Below the pieces are notes generated by a model, which did not search any database, was not told the origin of the DNA, and saw nothing but the letters and a program-made list of their open reading frames with translations. A stretch of DNA of 64,000 nt, from contig SMMW01000634.1 of assembly GCA_004794655.1 (NCBI GenBank), forward strand, positions 1,212,501-1,276,500. The letters are read 5' to 3'. This DNA comes from Marisa cornuarietis. Its lineage: Eukaryota; Mollusca; Gastropoda; Architaenioglossa; Ampullariidae. The position numbers were made by a program, and so were the translations under genes. Below, in pieces: positions 32,312 through 44,089 of this stretch (the stretch's first letter is position 1; the number at the start of each line of letters is the position of its first letter).

Positions 32312-33040
32312 CTACGAAGGGGACTGAGGGCCGGCGCTTACCCCCGGTGTGTCGGAATGTGGGATCGGAGCAAAGCTTACAATTTTGAGACCGGCCCATC
32401 GCCAAGAAACAATAAACCAAATCATTTTTTTTTAAAAAAGTGAGTTGACTTTCCATTTCTTTCGTCACCGTCGTGAGTCTAGCTCCGCGCTAGCCGCTGC
32501 GCTGACTGTGATGGCAGCAGACCTCTGTCGCTCTCGATTGTTAGCCAAAACATGCAGGTTTGTTTCAATAAATGTCGCGCAAAGCTCTGATTGCGTCTGT
32601 CATCGGTCATCCATCCCGCAAGCCACTTCCTCCCTTCGTACTGATGAGGCGAGAAGAGTTGGGTAGGGCTGCACCTCGTCCTCATGATGTTTGCCGAAAG
32701 GTGGGTGGGGATGAGGGATGCTGCCAAGTGCAGTGTTATCTCAAGTAGATGTATACACAAAAGCAAGCTCTGTGTGTGGACACCTGAGGAACAGTTTTAA
32801 AAGTATAAAATTCTTAACATTTATCTACAGTTGTTTCTTGTCTGAGAAAGTTTTACTTCAGATGTATGCTACTTAGGATATTTAATGATTTCTATAAAAG
32901 AATGCTCAGTTTAAGTGGCGCTTACTAAAACATTGCATTTACGGTAACGATCAATTTATTTACTTTTGTTAATTTTTTCATATTGTATTCTTGTCCATAT
33001 TAAAAAAATGTTACAGAAATTGAACAGCATTTTGTTCTGG

Positions 33041-33043
<3 letters not shown>
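32312..33043. other. intergenic, no gene seen
   Basis: No recognisable coding or mobile sequence. Confidence 0.4.

Positions 33044-33112
<69 letters not shown>
33044..33112 (+). repeat. (AC)n microsatellite, 69 bp
   Basis: Uninterrupted AC dinucleotide tract, about 34 units. Confidence 0.98.
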
Positions 33113-33115
<3 letters not shown>

Positions 33116-34166
33116 TATATTTAAAGGTCCATTGACACGGTTTACAAACTACCTTAAATCCTTCAATAGCGTTATGCCTTTGAAAGTATACACCTTCTTG
33201 TAATCATTCTTGTTAAAATTTTTCAAACTTCCAACTAAATATGCTTGCATAAACGTAACATTTTTTATTTGCAAGATGCTGTAAAAACATCACTGGCTCA
33301 GGCGTGGCACATCCCCAGAGGAGAAAAGATAAAAGGGGAAGCAGTGGATGAAATCAAAATCCACAGCTTTAATTAAATCTGACGTGAAGTCGGATCGAAG
33401 CATCTGCCGCACGTGCACTTATAATCCATTGTCTTCAGAACCTCCATCTGCCCTTAGCCTTGTTGAGAGTTTAAAAGCAGGCACAACTAGTAAGTTCCTG
33501 TTGTTTCATGAAGAGTTTTATTTGTTGTGTTCTACGAGATCTGCAAACTTTATAATTTAGCAAAAGAGACATTCGACATTTATTTTTTCTTAAAAAGAGC
33601 ATACAAAAGATACATTTCTTTATTTATATATTCCGTAAGAAATTGTTCCAGAACAGATTTTTCCATTTGGAGTAGAATGAGCAGTTATTTACCATGCGTT
33701 GTTTTATATATGTACATCCATGTTGTCATACGTAAATATGACATACGTAAATACGTTACTCTCTTTCTTCAGGTAATAAATATTTTAAAATTTAATGTAG
33801 TTTTATGAGTATTACAACATTTCATTCCACAGCAAGGTTGCCATTTTCTATAAGCAAGAAGCAGACTCCGATGGTAGATACAAAGTACGGAAAATAACCC
33901 AGGGGAAGTACACTAGTTCATTAACAAAAAACTCCATGACAACTTCATTATAAACATAGTGTCAAGTGTCGTAAGGGGCGATGAGTTGTGACAGATATGG
34001 TGTCAACAGAAAACAAACACTGTCTTCCAGCGCGCATCTCATGCCTCCACCCCTACCCTCCCCCTTTACTTCTCCCTCCCTCCCTACACCTGAACTTGGC
34101 CACAGGACGGTCGGCGCCGCGAGTTTTGTCACGTGATCACCATACTAGTAAACGAGTGTCACTCGT
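33113..34166. other. intergenic, no gene seen
   Basis: AT-rich to about 33980, then a CT-rich stretch before the FoxL2-like copy. No feature that I can support. Confidence 0.4.
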
Positions 34167-34310
34167 TTGGGTGTACTTCGACAGTTTCAGAGGTCGCTTG
34201 CTCTTGCAGGAAGTGACCATCCCAGCCGTCGAGTACGCACAAGTCGTCGCAGACACCCAGCTCCCACCAGAAATAAGACCTCCGCGCCAACGGGGAGCCC
34301 CACCCTGGAC

Positions 34311-35306
34311 ATGTCTGGCATCAATGATCGAAATGTGAGTCGAAATGCTTTAATATGCATGGCAATCAACAAGTCGGAAGAGGAGCGTCTTACACTGAGC
34401 GGGATATACCAGTTTATTATAAACCGGTTCCAGTTCTATGAACGGAATAAAGAGGGTTGGCAGAACTCCATCCGCTCAAACCTGTCGGCCAATAACTGTT
34501 TTATCAGGGTGCCCCGGGAAGGTGGATGAGGGCGGGAGGGCAACTTCTGGACTATTGACCCGGCCTTCAAAGACATGTTTAAAGGCGGTAACTACCGTCG
34601 GCGTCGACGGATGAAGCGGCCCTACAGACCCTCCGTCTCCTTCCCCGAACCCCTCTTCGCTGACTCCAGCTGTGCGTTTGGATCGGTATCCACCCACCAC
34701 CAGCATTACCCTCAGTACCCCGGGTGGGTGTTAACGCCACACGCTCATCCTGGTCCGGGTTTCTGCATGCCTCCAACATGGCGGGGATGTCGCAGCTTGG
34801 AGGGTACGGACATCACGTAAGAGTAGGGGCGGCATGCCAACTGGGGGCAGGGTCACTCAACGGTTTCAACCCCTACCATCATTTGCAGTCAGGTGGGATG
34901 CAGATCTTCTCTTCTCCACCGCCCTACCCTCGGTTCAACGTTAGCCACTACCCGACGTGGGTCGACGTTGGCCACCTCGGACACTCACACGCTCATCCTG
35001 GTCCGGGTATGTCTGCCTCCAGCATGGCGGGGATGTCGCAGCTTATAGGGTACGGCCATCACGTAGGAGCATGGGCGGTATGCCAACCGGTGGCAGGGTC
35101 ACTCAACGGTTTCAACTCCTACCCTCATATGCTGTCGGGTGGGATACAGATCTCCTCTTCTCCACCGCCCTACCCTCAATTCAATGTTAGCCACTACACG
35201 ATGTTGGTCGGCGTTGGCCACCTTGGACGGTCTCTCCTTCCCGTGTCGCCAGCAGAGCGCCAGCGACTTCAGCCCGGTGCACTACAGCTACTGGATTGAC
35301 AGGTAA
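34311..35306 (+). pseudogene. FoxL2-like forkhead gene copy, broken
   Basis: FoxL2 is a forkhead transcription factor of gonad and other tissues. The forkhead body is clear: [40 protein letters not shown] and, after a TGA at 34527-34529, [14 protein letters not shown] and [13 protein letters not shown]. The last block and the end SPVHYSYWIDR (stop 35304-35306) are FoxL2-like. The gene is intronless. Damage: the TGA replaces a glycine inside the domain. The invariant KPPYSY is changed. The recognition-helix His of SIRHNLS is Ser. A 2-bp insertion near 34760 shifts the frame, and a second shift near 35225 restores it. A ~247-bp tandem duplication lies in the C-terminal part. Sequencing error could explain one lesion but hardly all. 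It may be a retrocopy or a dead tandem duplicate; no poly(A) or target duplication is seen. Confidence 0.8.
34736..35227 (+). repeat. tandem duplication (~247 bp x 2) inside the FoxL2-like copy
   Basis: Units 34736-34981 and 34982-35227. Each encodes HPGPG..., [12 protein letters not shown] and then SSPPPYP.FNVSHY. The offset changes from 248 to 246 bp across the unit, which locates the 2-bp insertion in unit 1. Confidence 0.85.
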
Positions 35307-38300
35307 GCCCACTCGCATCTCACAAGCCTGTCTTCTGTTTTGTCACTGGTTGCTGTACCTGAGACCAGATTTTAAAGCGAATGATACGATGACCTGGTTA
35401 CTTCTTGTTCCCAAATATCTTTCTTTGAAGGCATCCTGTCTGTCTGTCTCTTTCTTTTTCTTGTTAATTTACCTGTCTGCCTGTCATTCCACCTGCTTAG
35501 TTTTCCATCTACCAAAATAACAGTTACTTGGCTATATTAGTCATTCATACCCGTAAGTAGTTCACGCTTGAAATGCTTTGAAATCTTTCTCTTCGTGCCT
35601 TTACTTGTGTGTGTGTGTGTTTTTGTATGTATGTGTTTTTGTAGGCTTGAGCGAGCATTCGAAATAAATAAATAAATAAATAAAAAGAACTTTTAATCCT
35701 TTTAAAAATGTAATTTGTTGAATAAATACATAAATGAAAAACAGCTTTTAATTTTTAATTACTAAAAATTTTAGCGTTTGAGAGAGAGAACAAGTCTCAA
35801 TGGCTTTATATGCGCTTTTATTTTATTATTCTTTACCAACCAAATTGGCTCCAGTCACAAGAGACCTGTTTTGTGGGAACACTAATCACATATAGATTTG
35901 TCCAACTGATCATGCGGTGTGCAGATATTTTACTGTACTCAATACAGCTCAGTATATCGGTCCGAGCTGAGGAGATGAATAATGTTAGGGGAAAATATCA
36001 TTTTCATAAAAAGACATTAGCATGACACCTTTCCTCTGCTTGTAGGTTGACCACTATGCTAGTTTCTCAGTACATGTATAACAGGCAAACCCCGTTATTC
36101 CAGGGGGCAGCTGCAGTGAGCAGGTAACCAGCGGGGAAATAGAAGGCGGAAAGGGGACGGCAGAGGGGCGGGGGAAGGAAGGGTTTGGGGCGGCGTTGGT
36201 GGATGGGGAAGGGGCTTTTTGTGGCTCAGTCACGGAGTGGGGCGCAAAAATGGGCTGCTGTTTTTTTTTTTTTAAGTGATGAAAAAAATGTTAGAGAAAA
36301 ATATCATTTTCATAGAATGTCATTTTTTTTTTAAGTGATGAAAAAATGTTAGAGAAAAATATCATTTTCATAGAATGTCATTTTCAGGACACCTTTCCTC
36401 TGTTTGTAGGAGGTTTAAAGCTTAGTTTGCTTGCTTGAAGTAAAATATCATGCCTTTGCATAAGGACAACTCACTGCTGTTTCCCGATGAATTTTCTTGA
36501 ATTGTCTGTTAATTACTGTTTCACAAATTTAAAAAAAATCACCCTCATTCCATTTGTTGTTCTCTTTAATGGACATTGTATTAAAGAGGACAGGTTCCAT
36601 AGAGGCGGAAATGCTTTGTATGTTGAAAGACGTTTGCCTGTTTTCACTGTTTCATACAGTTGGGATCTATATGAATTTCGAATCTCTCACTTCATTTCAT
36701 TTGCAGCACAATTTTAGCAACGTCTTTAGCATAGGTGGAAATGAATAATACTTTTTCAATTGCTTTCCTGACAATTGATAACGCCACAGATTTTTGTTGG
36801 TTTACTCATCTCTTTCCATTAGTATATGACAATGTGACAAAAGTTCGTCCCTTAAAATGGGCCATGTGGGGCGGGGGGGGGGGTAAAATTACTATTGTTA
36901 GGTCCATCGAAGCAGTAACTTTTTCCGACCAGTTCTCGAAGTAGAAACATCCAACCACTAACACAAGTTCACGCAGCAACAGTGAGTAAGCTAACTATCA
37001 GTCAAAAATGAGGGAATTTAATGCATTTATCATGGCGACCATCTTGCTATGACGCCTGTCACCACCATCACCATTAGGACAAAGTGTCAAACACCACACC
37101 GTCTGGAAAAGGCGAGTTTTCGTGTGAAGGACTGCACGACGTTATGTGACATCAGGTTGTCCAGGTTACACGCGTGTAAAATATTGAAACTGAATTTAGG
37201 GAAAAGAGTTTTATTACAAAAAAGTGAACGATGACGGGTGTTACCTTTGGACAATGTCTTTGTTTCCAGACAAATGTATATATCGCTGTAAATCTGTTCG
37301 TGTTTCTGAGATTTTTGACATATATATTTAATAAAATTAGCGTTAGGACAACCATTTGTTACACATTAATTCCGTCGTCTGTTAGACAAAAGCGATTTTC
37401 TCGGTGCTCAAAATTTCCGCAAACTGGGGACAATGTACCATGACGCCCGTCAGTATGAATTCAGATCGCATTAGTTTTTTGCAGGAATATGTTGACAAAT
37501 ACTGTTTGTGTGCAAAATGTAGAGCTTTGTTATGTGAACAGTTTCAGTGCACCCAGAAAGTTCAACACTTCGTGGTGTGAGTAGAATTTACGTCAAACAT
37601 GACGCCACCTCCATGGGCCATTTTTTTTACTCGTCAGAAATGACGCAATTCACGCATTAAAACACACAAAACATGCAAACAGCAACGCACTGTTTAGAAA
37701 TTAACAGTGTTATCTTACCATCTTGCATACCTTATCATAGTGTACTTACTGTTGTATACTATAAGGTTGTTGCCTTCATCTTTACCAATAACTTTAAAAC
37801 ATTAAATTGAAAATGGTCATCTGTCAATTTTAAACTAGCCTGTTTATCTACAAACGATTTTACTTCCTAATTTTCCAGTTCTGTCTGGCCTTGCCTATTG
37901 CATTTACTTTTGGTACCAAACTTTAATTTTTGTCACCATTACTCTCATTATAAAATGAAGACAGCAATACAAAGCTTTATTTTCCCAGCATTTCTCCTAG
38001 TAATTATTTGACTTGCATGTCAGTAATGTTAGCTTCTTATTCAATTTCTTGTTGTTATATATGTAGCGTGCTAACTTGCAATATGAAAATAATAGCGAAA
38101 TTCACTCATACCATCCTGCTGGTTTCACTGAAATCTCCTTTTTGCATGCACACACAAACACACATGCACTATCTCTCTCATAGGCTTCCTTCAGTAAATG
38201 ATTCTGAATATTTTATGAAACACAAAACGAAACACATAAAGGTATTTTAAAAATTCATTCATTGCTAAGGAAACATGAAAAACATGTAATGAATGACTGA

Positions 38301-40219
38301 GAATGAAAGAGTTATGAGTGAGATAATAGGTAGATATAAATGATGAATGTACGTGGGGAATATTGGGGTTGGGAGAATGGGGAAACAAAAAAAAAAAAAA
38401 TTTAAGTTAAAAATAAAAGAACAGGCACTTACCAAAACCAGAAATATTTACAAATACCACAGATCAGTTATTTAACTAGTGACAGCTTTACTAAGAACCC
38501 TTAATACTATTTTATTTTGAAAATATGTTATCAATTGAAAGGTATGCTAAAAAGAAAAAAAGCAAAATAAAACTTATTGGCCTTTAGATTTTTGTTTTTT
38601 TACCCAATCTTCCTCCGTCTTTTTGTTTTTGAAGGCTAGAAGACTCAATATAAATTGTTTCAAATGACTGTTTAGTTCACTGCAAGATGTTAAAGTTCCA
38701 ATTCTAAGTGAATAACATTGTCCTATTCAATAGATTCAAGTCTTTTAACAATGCAGTTTTCATCGACATTTTGGCGATGAGGAACAAAACCAGAGTCCTT
38801 TGACATCAAAAAAGAAGGCTGGACTTTATAGAAACAGCTCATCAGTGGCCACACAAGTTCCCCATGTAAGTGTGAGTTCTCACAGTGGCCATGGCTTTCA
38901 ATGACATCTGGTCAGAATGGCTGTCATTCCATTTGTGTTTCTATCCCAGTTTTAAAAATCACAACATACCTTTGTGACAAATTAATGAAAGTGTTATGTT
39001 TTATTAACCTGTCAGCATTTGTGAGTCGATTTGATGTTTGAATCAAGTTAGCCTTTAAAATCTAAGTGCAGTTTGAGTCTTTCTGTGGTAAGAGATAAAA
39101 ATTAGCAAAATTAAGTAAGACTTTATCACATCTGCTTTGTTCTCAAATTTGCATTTATGCAGTAAAGCTTCCCATCTAATCATCTGCAAACATGCATAAA
39201 ATATGTGTACAGTATTATTTTTAATGTTTCCCATCAAAATGCTGGACAATGTCTTCTAATAATGGGTGTAATTACATCATCTGAGAGTCTTAATACAAAG
39301 AAAAGTACATTTATGATGCAAATCAAAACACAAAATACTTGGATGAAGTTCTGTTAACTATTATTCTTTTGTTCCAGTTTGTATAAAAAGTGTCAACAAA
39401 GTTCCCCTTGTCTAGGTTTGTACTCCTCTTAAAGATAAGCAACTAAAGATTCCCAGCATGATAAGTAAAGCATATCTCAATTGCTACATCAATAACAAAA
39501 GGTTTTTTTAACACCCCCCCCCCCAAAAGACTGTCAATAGGTAACAGTAAAATGAAACTATTTTATGTTCAGCGACTTCAGTAGATTTGCAGTCTTGTCC
39601 AGCATTAGCGCCAACCTGAAATTAAAAAAATGTGAAGTATACTCTCACTGTTTTGCCTGACATGTAACTTTGAACTACTGTTTAACTGAAGTTCTTACTA
39701 ATTATTAATCTCTTACCTATTATCAGTATTAAATATGTATATCCTATTCCCTATACTTCTAAAAATTCCCTATAAATCAACATATGTTCATTGATATAAG
39801 TTTTTTCTTCAATGAATTCTCAAATTCTACCCCTACCATCAAAGAAAACTTGTGAAGTCAAAACTCTGAGGCCAGTTGCACAACACATTTCTAATTTTAA
39901 ACACTTTTAAGCATTAACTCTATTTAGATAATTAATTTAAAGTGCATACCACAATTTTAGAGTTTTTAAAACTAAAACTGCTTTTTAGTAAGATAAAGTT
40001 GTTTAAGTCTGAGTTTCTGTCCTGTTAGTACAATTTTTGTTATGTTTTTCTGCAATGCATCAAAATGGCTAAGAAGAGATTTTGCTTCTTCAGAATAGTT
40101 TTAAGGTTTAGAAACGTGTTGTGCAACTGGCCCCAGAACTGTAAGAATGAGCTGAAAAGTTTGTTTTTAGGTGCAGGCCAGTTTGCAGAGTAAAACAGCA
40201 AGGGAGGTGGCATTATATA
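35307..40219. other. intergenic; local duplications, no gene seen
   Basis: AT-rich. A segment containing 'tgttag.g.aaaatatcat' and 'acacctttcctctg.ttgtagg' occurs at about 35978-36047 and again at 36285-36410. There its first half is tandemly doubled (~66-bp units, 36262-36390). At 36840-37640, ATGACGCC-type words and a 'gggccat' segment recur in both orientations. 35670-35690 holds a short (AAAT)n run. No coding sequence is recognised. Confidence 0.5.
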
Positions 40220-40221
40220 TA

Positions 40222-40976
40222 CAGTCGGACCTTGCTAAGTCAAACTCAAAGAGACCCCCCCAAAAATTAGACTTATGGAGTTTTCGAGTTAGGGAAAACG
40301 GCAAGGACACTTTAGTTTTTTGCACCAGTTTATATTAGTGTCTGGTATGGAGTTGTGTGTCGTTAATGAACTGCCTTTAGTGAACCATGTGACTGGGATA
40401 TTTTAGTTGTTTTTTTTTTTTTTGCATTGGTTTATATTAGTGTCGGGTGACTGAAGTGAACAGACGACGGAGGTCAAGTGACGTCATTTCTGTTTGATAG
40501 TGCCACCTACAGGTACGCCATTTTTGTTACGGCCGTCGCGTTACTTTATAACAATCTGTTCCCAGTTTGGAAATGCCAAATGCCACCTGGTTGGTTGTGA
40601 CTCACAGTCAAAGCCCAAAAGGGACGTGGATTATCCCCTTCTTCCAACCACTCCTTTTTATTTTTTGTCCAGATCATTTTTTTCTCGAAATACACGTCCT
40701 ACCTGCAGAGAGTTGGTTAATCTCTTGTGGAATGCATTAAGATAAGAATTTGCCTCTTTTTCTTGGTTTTCCGAAACACGTTCTGAAATGTAGCTCCAGA
40801 ATAATAACCCAAAGGCCTTGGAAAATTCGACTAACGGAGGTTGGGAGCCGAAAAGTCTTCGAGTTGAGGAGATCTAAAATACATTGGTATTATGAGAATT
40901 CGGCTAGGGAATAACAAGTAATTTGACATAGGGAGGTTTTCGACATAGGGAAGGTTAACTTAGCGAGGTCCGATTG
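40222..40976. mobile_element. pogo/Tigger-type MITE (TA-flanked, 755 bp)
   Basis: The ends are CAGTCGGACCTTGCTAAGTC and, read inward from the right, CAATCGGACCTCGCTAAGTT. This is an inverted repeat matching in 19 of the first 22 positions, flanked by TA on both sides (40220-40221, 40977-40978). CAGT termini with TA duplication are typical of pogo/Tigger elements of the Tc1/mariner group. Similar 'gttcgacttagcgag' words recur subterminally. The segment TTTATATTAGTGTC is repeated inside. No transposase frame remains. Confidence 0.75.
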
Positions 40977-40978
40977 TA

Positions 40979-41624
40979 GGAGGGGGGGGGGCAAGTTTTA
41001 CTGCGACTGCTGTGTAGAAAGTGAAGCCAGGTACAAAAGCTGCTCTTTAAGAGCCACACAGAATGTGATGGTGAGCACATTTGTGTTCAATTGCTGCTTT
41101 TTTTTTTCACTTAAGTCAGTGTTTACAACCAGCAACACGCAAACCATTACAATTAAAGCACTTGGTGCTAGATGAACAGTCACCTGCAGCATGGATGGCT
41201 CAGCACAAAGAAAGCAGTAAGACTGACAGTTGAAGCACCGCAACTGCGATAGCAGATACCTTTCTACATACATAGATGACATGTATGAGGAGTTATGTAT
41301 TCTTGAAGGCAGAAAGGAGGAACAAATTAGTGTTTGTAGGTATGGTCTTTCCATCCTTCTTAAGAGTAACTCTATGGATTGAGGTAATGCCCTGATAACT
41401 TGGGTCTGATATCCACCTCAGACACCCAAGTGAGGCTGGGACAATAAATAAGACCTTCAGATTAGGGAATGATGGGCCAATTTCTGAAGGCAAAGTCAAC
41501 AAAATGCTTGCCATCTCATCAGAGGGCCTCAAGAAGCCTTCTGCAAGGCACACTGAAAGAGAGGTAAAGACTTAAAACCTGATGAATTGTTCATAAAGCC
41601 CTTATTAATGGCAAAGGATGGACG
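40979..41624. other. intergenic, no gene seen
   Basis: A G-run follows the MITE. No exon or repeat that I can name. Confidence 0.4.
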
Positions 41625-41818
41625 AAAGAACGAACAAACAAACAAATTTTTTTATTACTTAGGCCAGGTGGCCTCAACATCGCGGAAACCGAGCACAGCT
41701 CACACAATTTTAAGGATGAAATATTACAATTCAAGACATGTTAATATAAGTTAGCATAAACAATTGCATCAAAAGGGAGTAACAATTACACTACAGTATG
41801 GACATATCTTTCTTTGTA
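41625..41818 (-). mobile_element. older LINE, 3' UTR and (TTTG)n tail, interrupted by RTE copy B
   Basis: On the minus strand this reads a 3' UTR, 'ggccacctggcctaagtaat', then A-rich sequence and (TTTG)n. The coding end of the same strand (45410-45195) lies on the far side of copy B. Removing copy B and one 9-bp duplicate joins the two parts without a gap. Confidence 0.5.
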
Positions 41819-41827
41819 TAGCTGCTG
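41819..41827 (+). repeat. target-site duplication, left copy (RTE copy B)
   Basis: TAGCTGCTG, repeated at 45063-45071. Confidence 0.8.
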
Positions 41828-42064
41828 CCCCCGTGGGACCCCGGGGTATGCTTGCCTAGCGAGCATTGTAAGAATAGCGTCCCTGCTGTCCAGCCAGGCA
41901 TGTCGTAAGAGGTGACTAAGGTGGACACCTCACCTAGAGGTAAATTAGGTTGTGGTAGGGCTAACAACCCCACCATGTAAAAAAAAAAGCATGTTACAGA
42001 AACCAACACTAGAGCACTCATTACGGATGGCGAAGGTAATGAAACATACCAGGGAACTGGACTT

Positions 42065-42766
42065 ATGACGGACGACAGTCAAACCCGAAAGGGAGCTGGC
42101 GCCCCGATGGTGGATTTACTGAAGCCGAAGCAGAAGTTGAGGGTGGGGTGCTGGAACTTCCAGACCTTGTATCAGACTGGCAGGTTGCCCCAACTAGTCA
42201 AGGAGTTTGACAATTACAACTTGAACATCCTGGGAGTCAGCGAGGTCAGATGGACCGGCACGGGAAAGAGGAGACTAGCATCAGGACATACTATCTTGTT
42301 CTCAGGAAGATCAGATGACCAACACTCTGAAGGAGTAGCACTACTCCTCAATAGGAAAACTGAAAAGACACTGCTGGAATGGAAGCCTTATGGACCCAGG
42401 CTTCTGAGAGCAAGATTCCATTCAAAATACACCAAGCTGACAGTGCTATTATGCTATGCACCAACAGAAGACTCCGAGGCAGAAGACAAGGATGCTTTTT
42501 ACGATCAGCTCCAGGCAGCCACGGAGAGCATCCGAGCCCATGATTTGTTGCTCATCGCCGGCGATCTCAATGCCAAGGTGGGAAGTGACAACACCTGCAG
42601 GGAGCATATCATGGGCAAGCATGGAATTGGAACCATTAATGACAACAGAGAGAGACTGGCAGACTTTTGTGAAGAAAACAATCTACTGATTGGAGGCACA
42701 CTCTTCCAACACAAAGACATCCACAAGGCAACATGGACATCACCAGACGGGATCACAAAAAACTAG
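42065..42766 (+). pseudogene. RTE copy B endonuclease domain
   Basis: It begins MTDDSQTRKGAGAPMVDLLK, probably the true protein start because it is the first ATG of the frame and lies ~240 bp into the element. It then carries VGCWNFQTL, SEVRWTG, YAPTEDSEAED, AGDLNAKVGS and TWTSPDG. A CAG-to-TAG change at 42764-42766 stops it just before the QIDH block, which is still readable beyond the stop together with SDH. 233 residues are open; the domain in copy A is longer. Confidence 0.9.
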
Positions 42767-43231
42767 ATAGACCATGTCATCATCAACCGAAGATGGAGGA
42801 GCTCACTTCAAGATGTCAGAGCCTACAGAGGAGCAGACGTTGCCAGTGACCACACTCTTGTGAAAGCCGCAGTTTCTCTGAAGCTACGTCGATCGCGAGG
42901 AAAACAGGCACGTCAGCAGAGAGTGGACTCCGGCAGACTGAAGGACCCAGCCATCAAACGTGCCTTTGTAGTGGAAGTAAAGAACAGGTTCCAGGCACTA
43001 GGGGACTAACAGGAGATGACCTTATAGGACTTCAATCGAGTCTTACAGGAAACAGGAGAGAAAATACTGGGCTTCCAACGAAAAAAGAAAGAACAGTGGA
43101 TCAGAGAAGCGACATGGAAATGGATAGAAGAGAGAAAGTCAACCAAGCAGAAAATCAACAACACCAGATCTGAACGTCTGAAGGAACATCACAGACAAAG
43201 ATATACAGAAATAAACAAAGAGGTAAAGAGG

Positions 43232-44089
43232 ATGATCAAAACCGACAAAAGGGACCACATAGAGAAACTGGCAGATGAAGCAGAAGAAACAGCACAAAAA
43301 AATGACCTGAAGACACTGTATAAAATCAATAAACAGCTGAACAACAGGTTCAAAAACAGTGAAGTACCAGTGAAAGACATGAACGGAAATGTTGAGGGAG
43401 AGGCAGAAAAACTACAGCGCTGGAGGGAGCATTTTGAGTCAGTTCTAAACAGACCAGACCCCCCTCAGCTCGCAGACATCCAGCCAGCAGATACAGACCT
43501 TGACATCTGCACAGACCCGCCAAGCGTGGAAGAAGTGACAGCAGCAATGAAGGCAATGAAAAGCGGCAAAGCACCAGGGGCAGATGGAATAACAGCAGAG
43601 ATGTTGAAAGCAGATGTGAATGTGACAGCTCCCATGTTGACTGAAATCTTCAGGCAAGTTTGGGAATCAGGACAGATTCCCGATGCGTGGAAGACAGGGC
43701 TCATCTTCAAGTTACCCAAGAAAGAAGATCTTGGAGACTGCAATAACTGGAGGGGTATAACACTTCTTTCTATCACCAGCAAGGTCTTCATCAAGACTGT
43801 TTTGTCAAGACTGACGGCAACCGTTGAGAAAGACCTCCGGCCCCAGGAAGCAGGATTTCGCCCTGGGCGATCCTGCTCTGAACTCATTTTCACTCTGCGT
43901 CAGATTCTGGAGCAAATCAATGAGTGGAACGCACCGCTGTACATCAACTTCATCGACCTGGAGAAGGCTTTTGACAGCATCCACCGCGAGTCCTTATGGA
44001 AGATCCTGAGGCATTATGGAGTCCCTGCGAAACTTGTCCAGGTCGTTGCAATGCTGTACATGCGACTTCAAATCTCAGGTGGTCTGTGA
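43232..44089 (+). pseudogene. RTE copy B reverse transcriptase, part 1
   Basis: The open frame starts at an internal ATG, but coding similarity to copy A begins further upstream, at about 43028. Blocks: GKAPGADGITAEMLK, NWRGITLLS, GFRPGRSCSE and FIDLEKAFDS (motif A). One extra base in 'tacatgcgac' near 44060 (copy A has 'tacagcgac') throws it out of frame. Confidence 0.9.

Noticed and set aside
31875..32319. 8-bp target duplication for the hAT-like repeat
   Set aside because: Left flank gtatctac and right flank ctacgaag do not match, so the insertion footprint was not claimed.
41828..41925. HDV-like ribozyme at the RTE 5' end
   Set aside because: Hairpins are clear, but I could not arrange them into the P1-P2-P3-P1.1-P4 order, so it is only raised as something to test.
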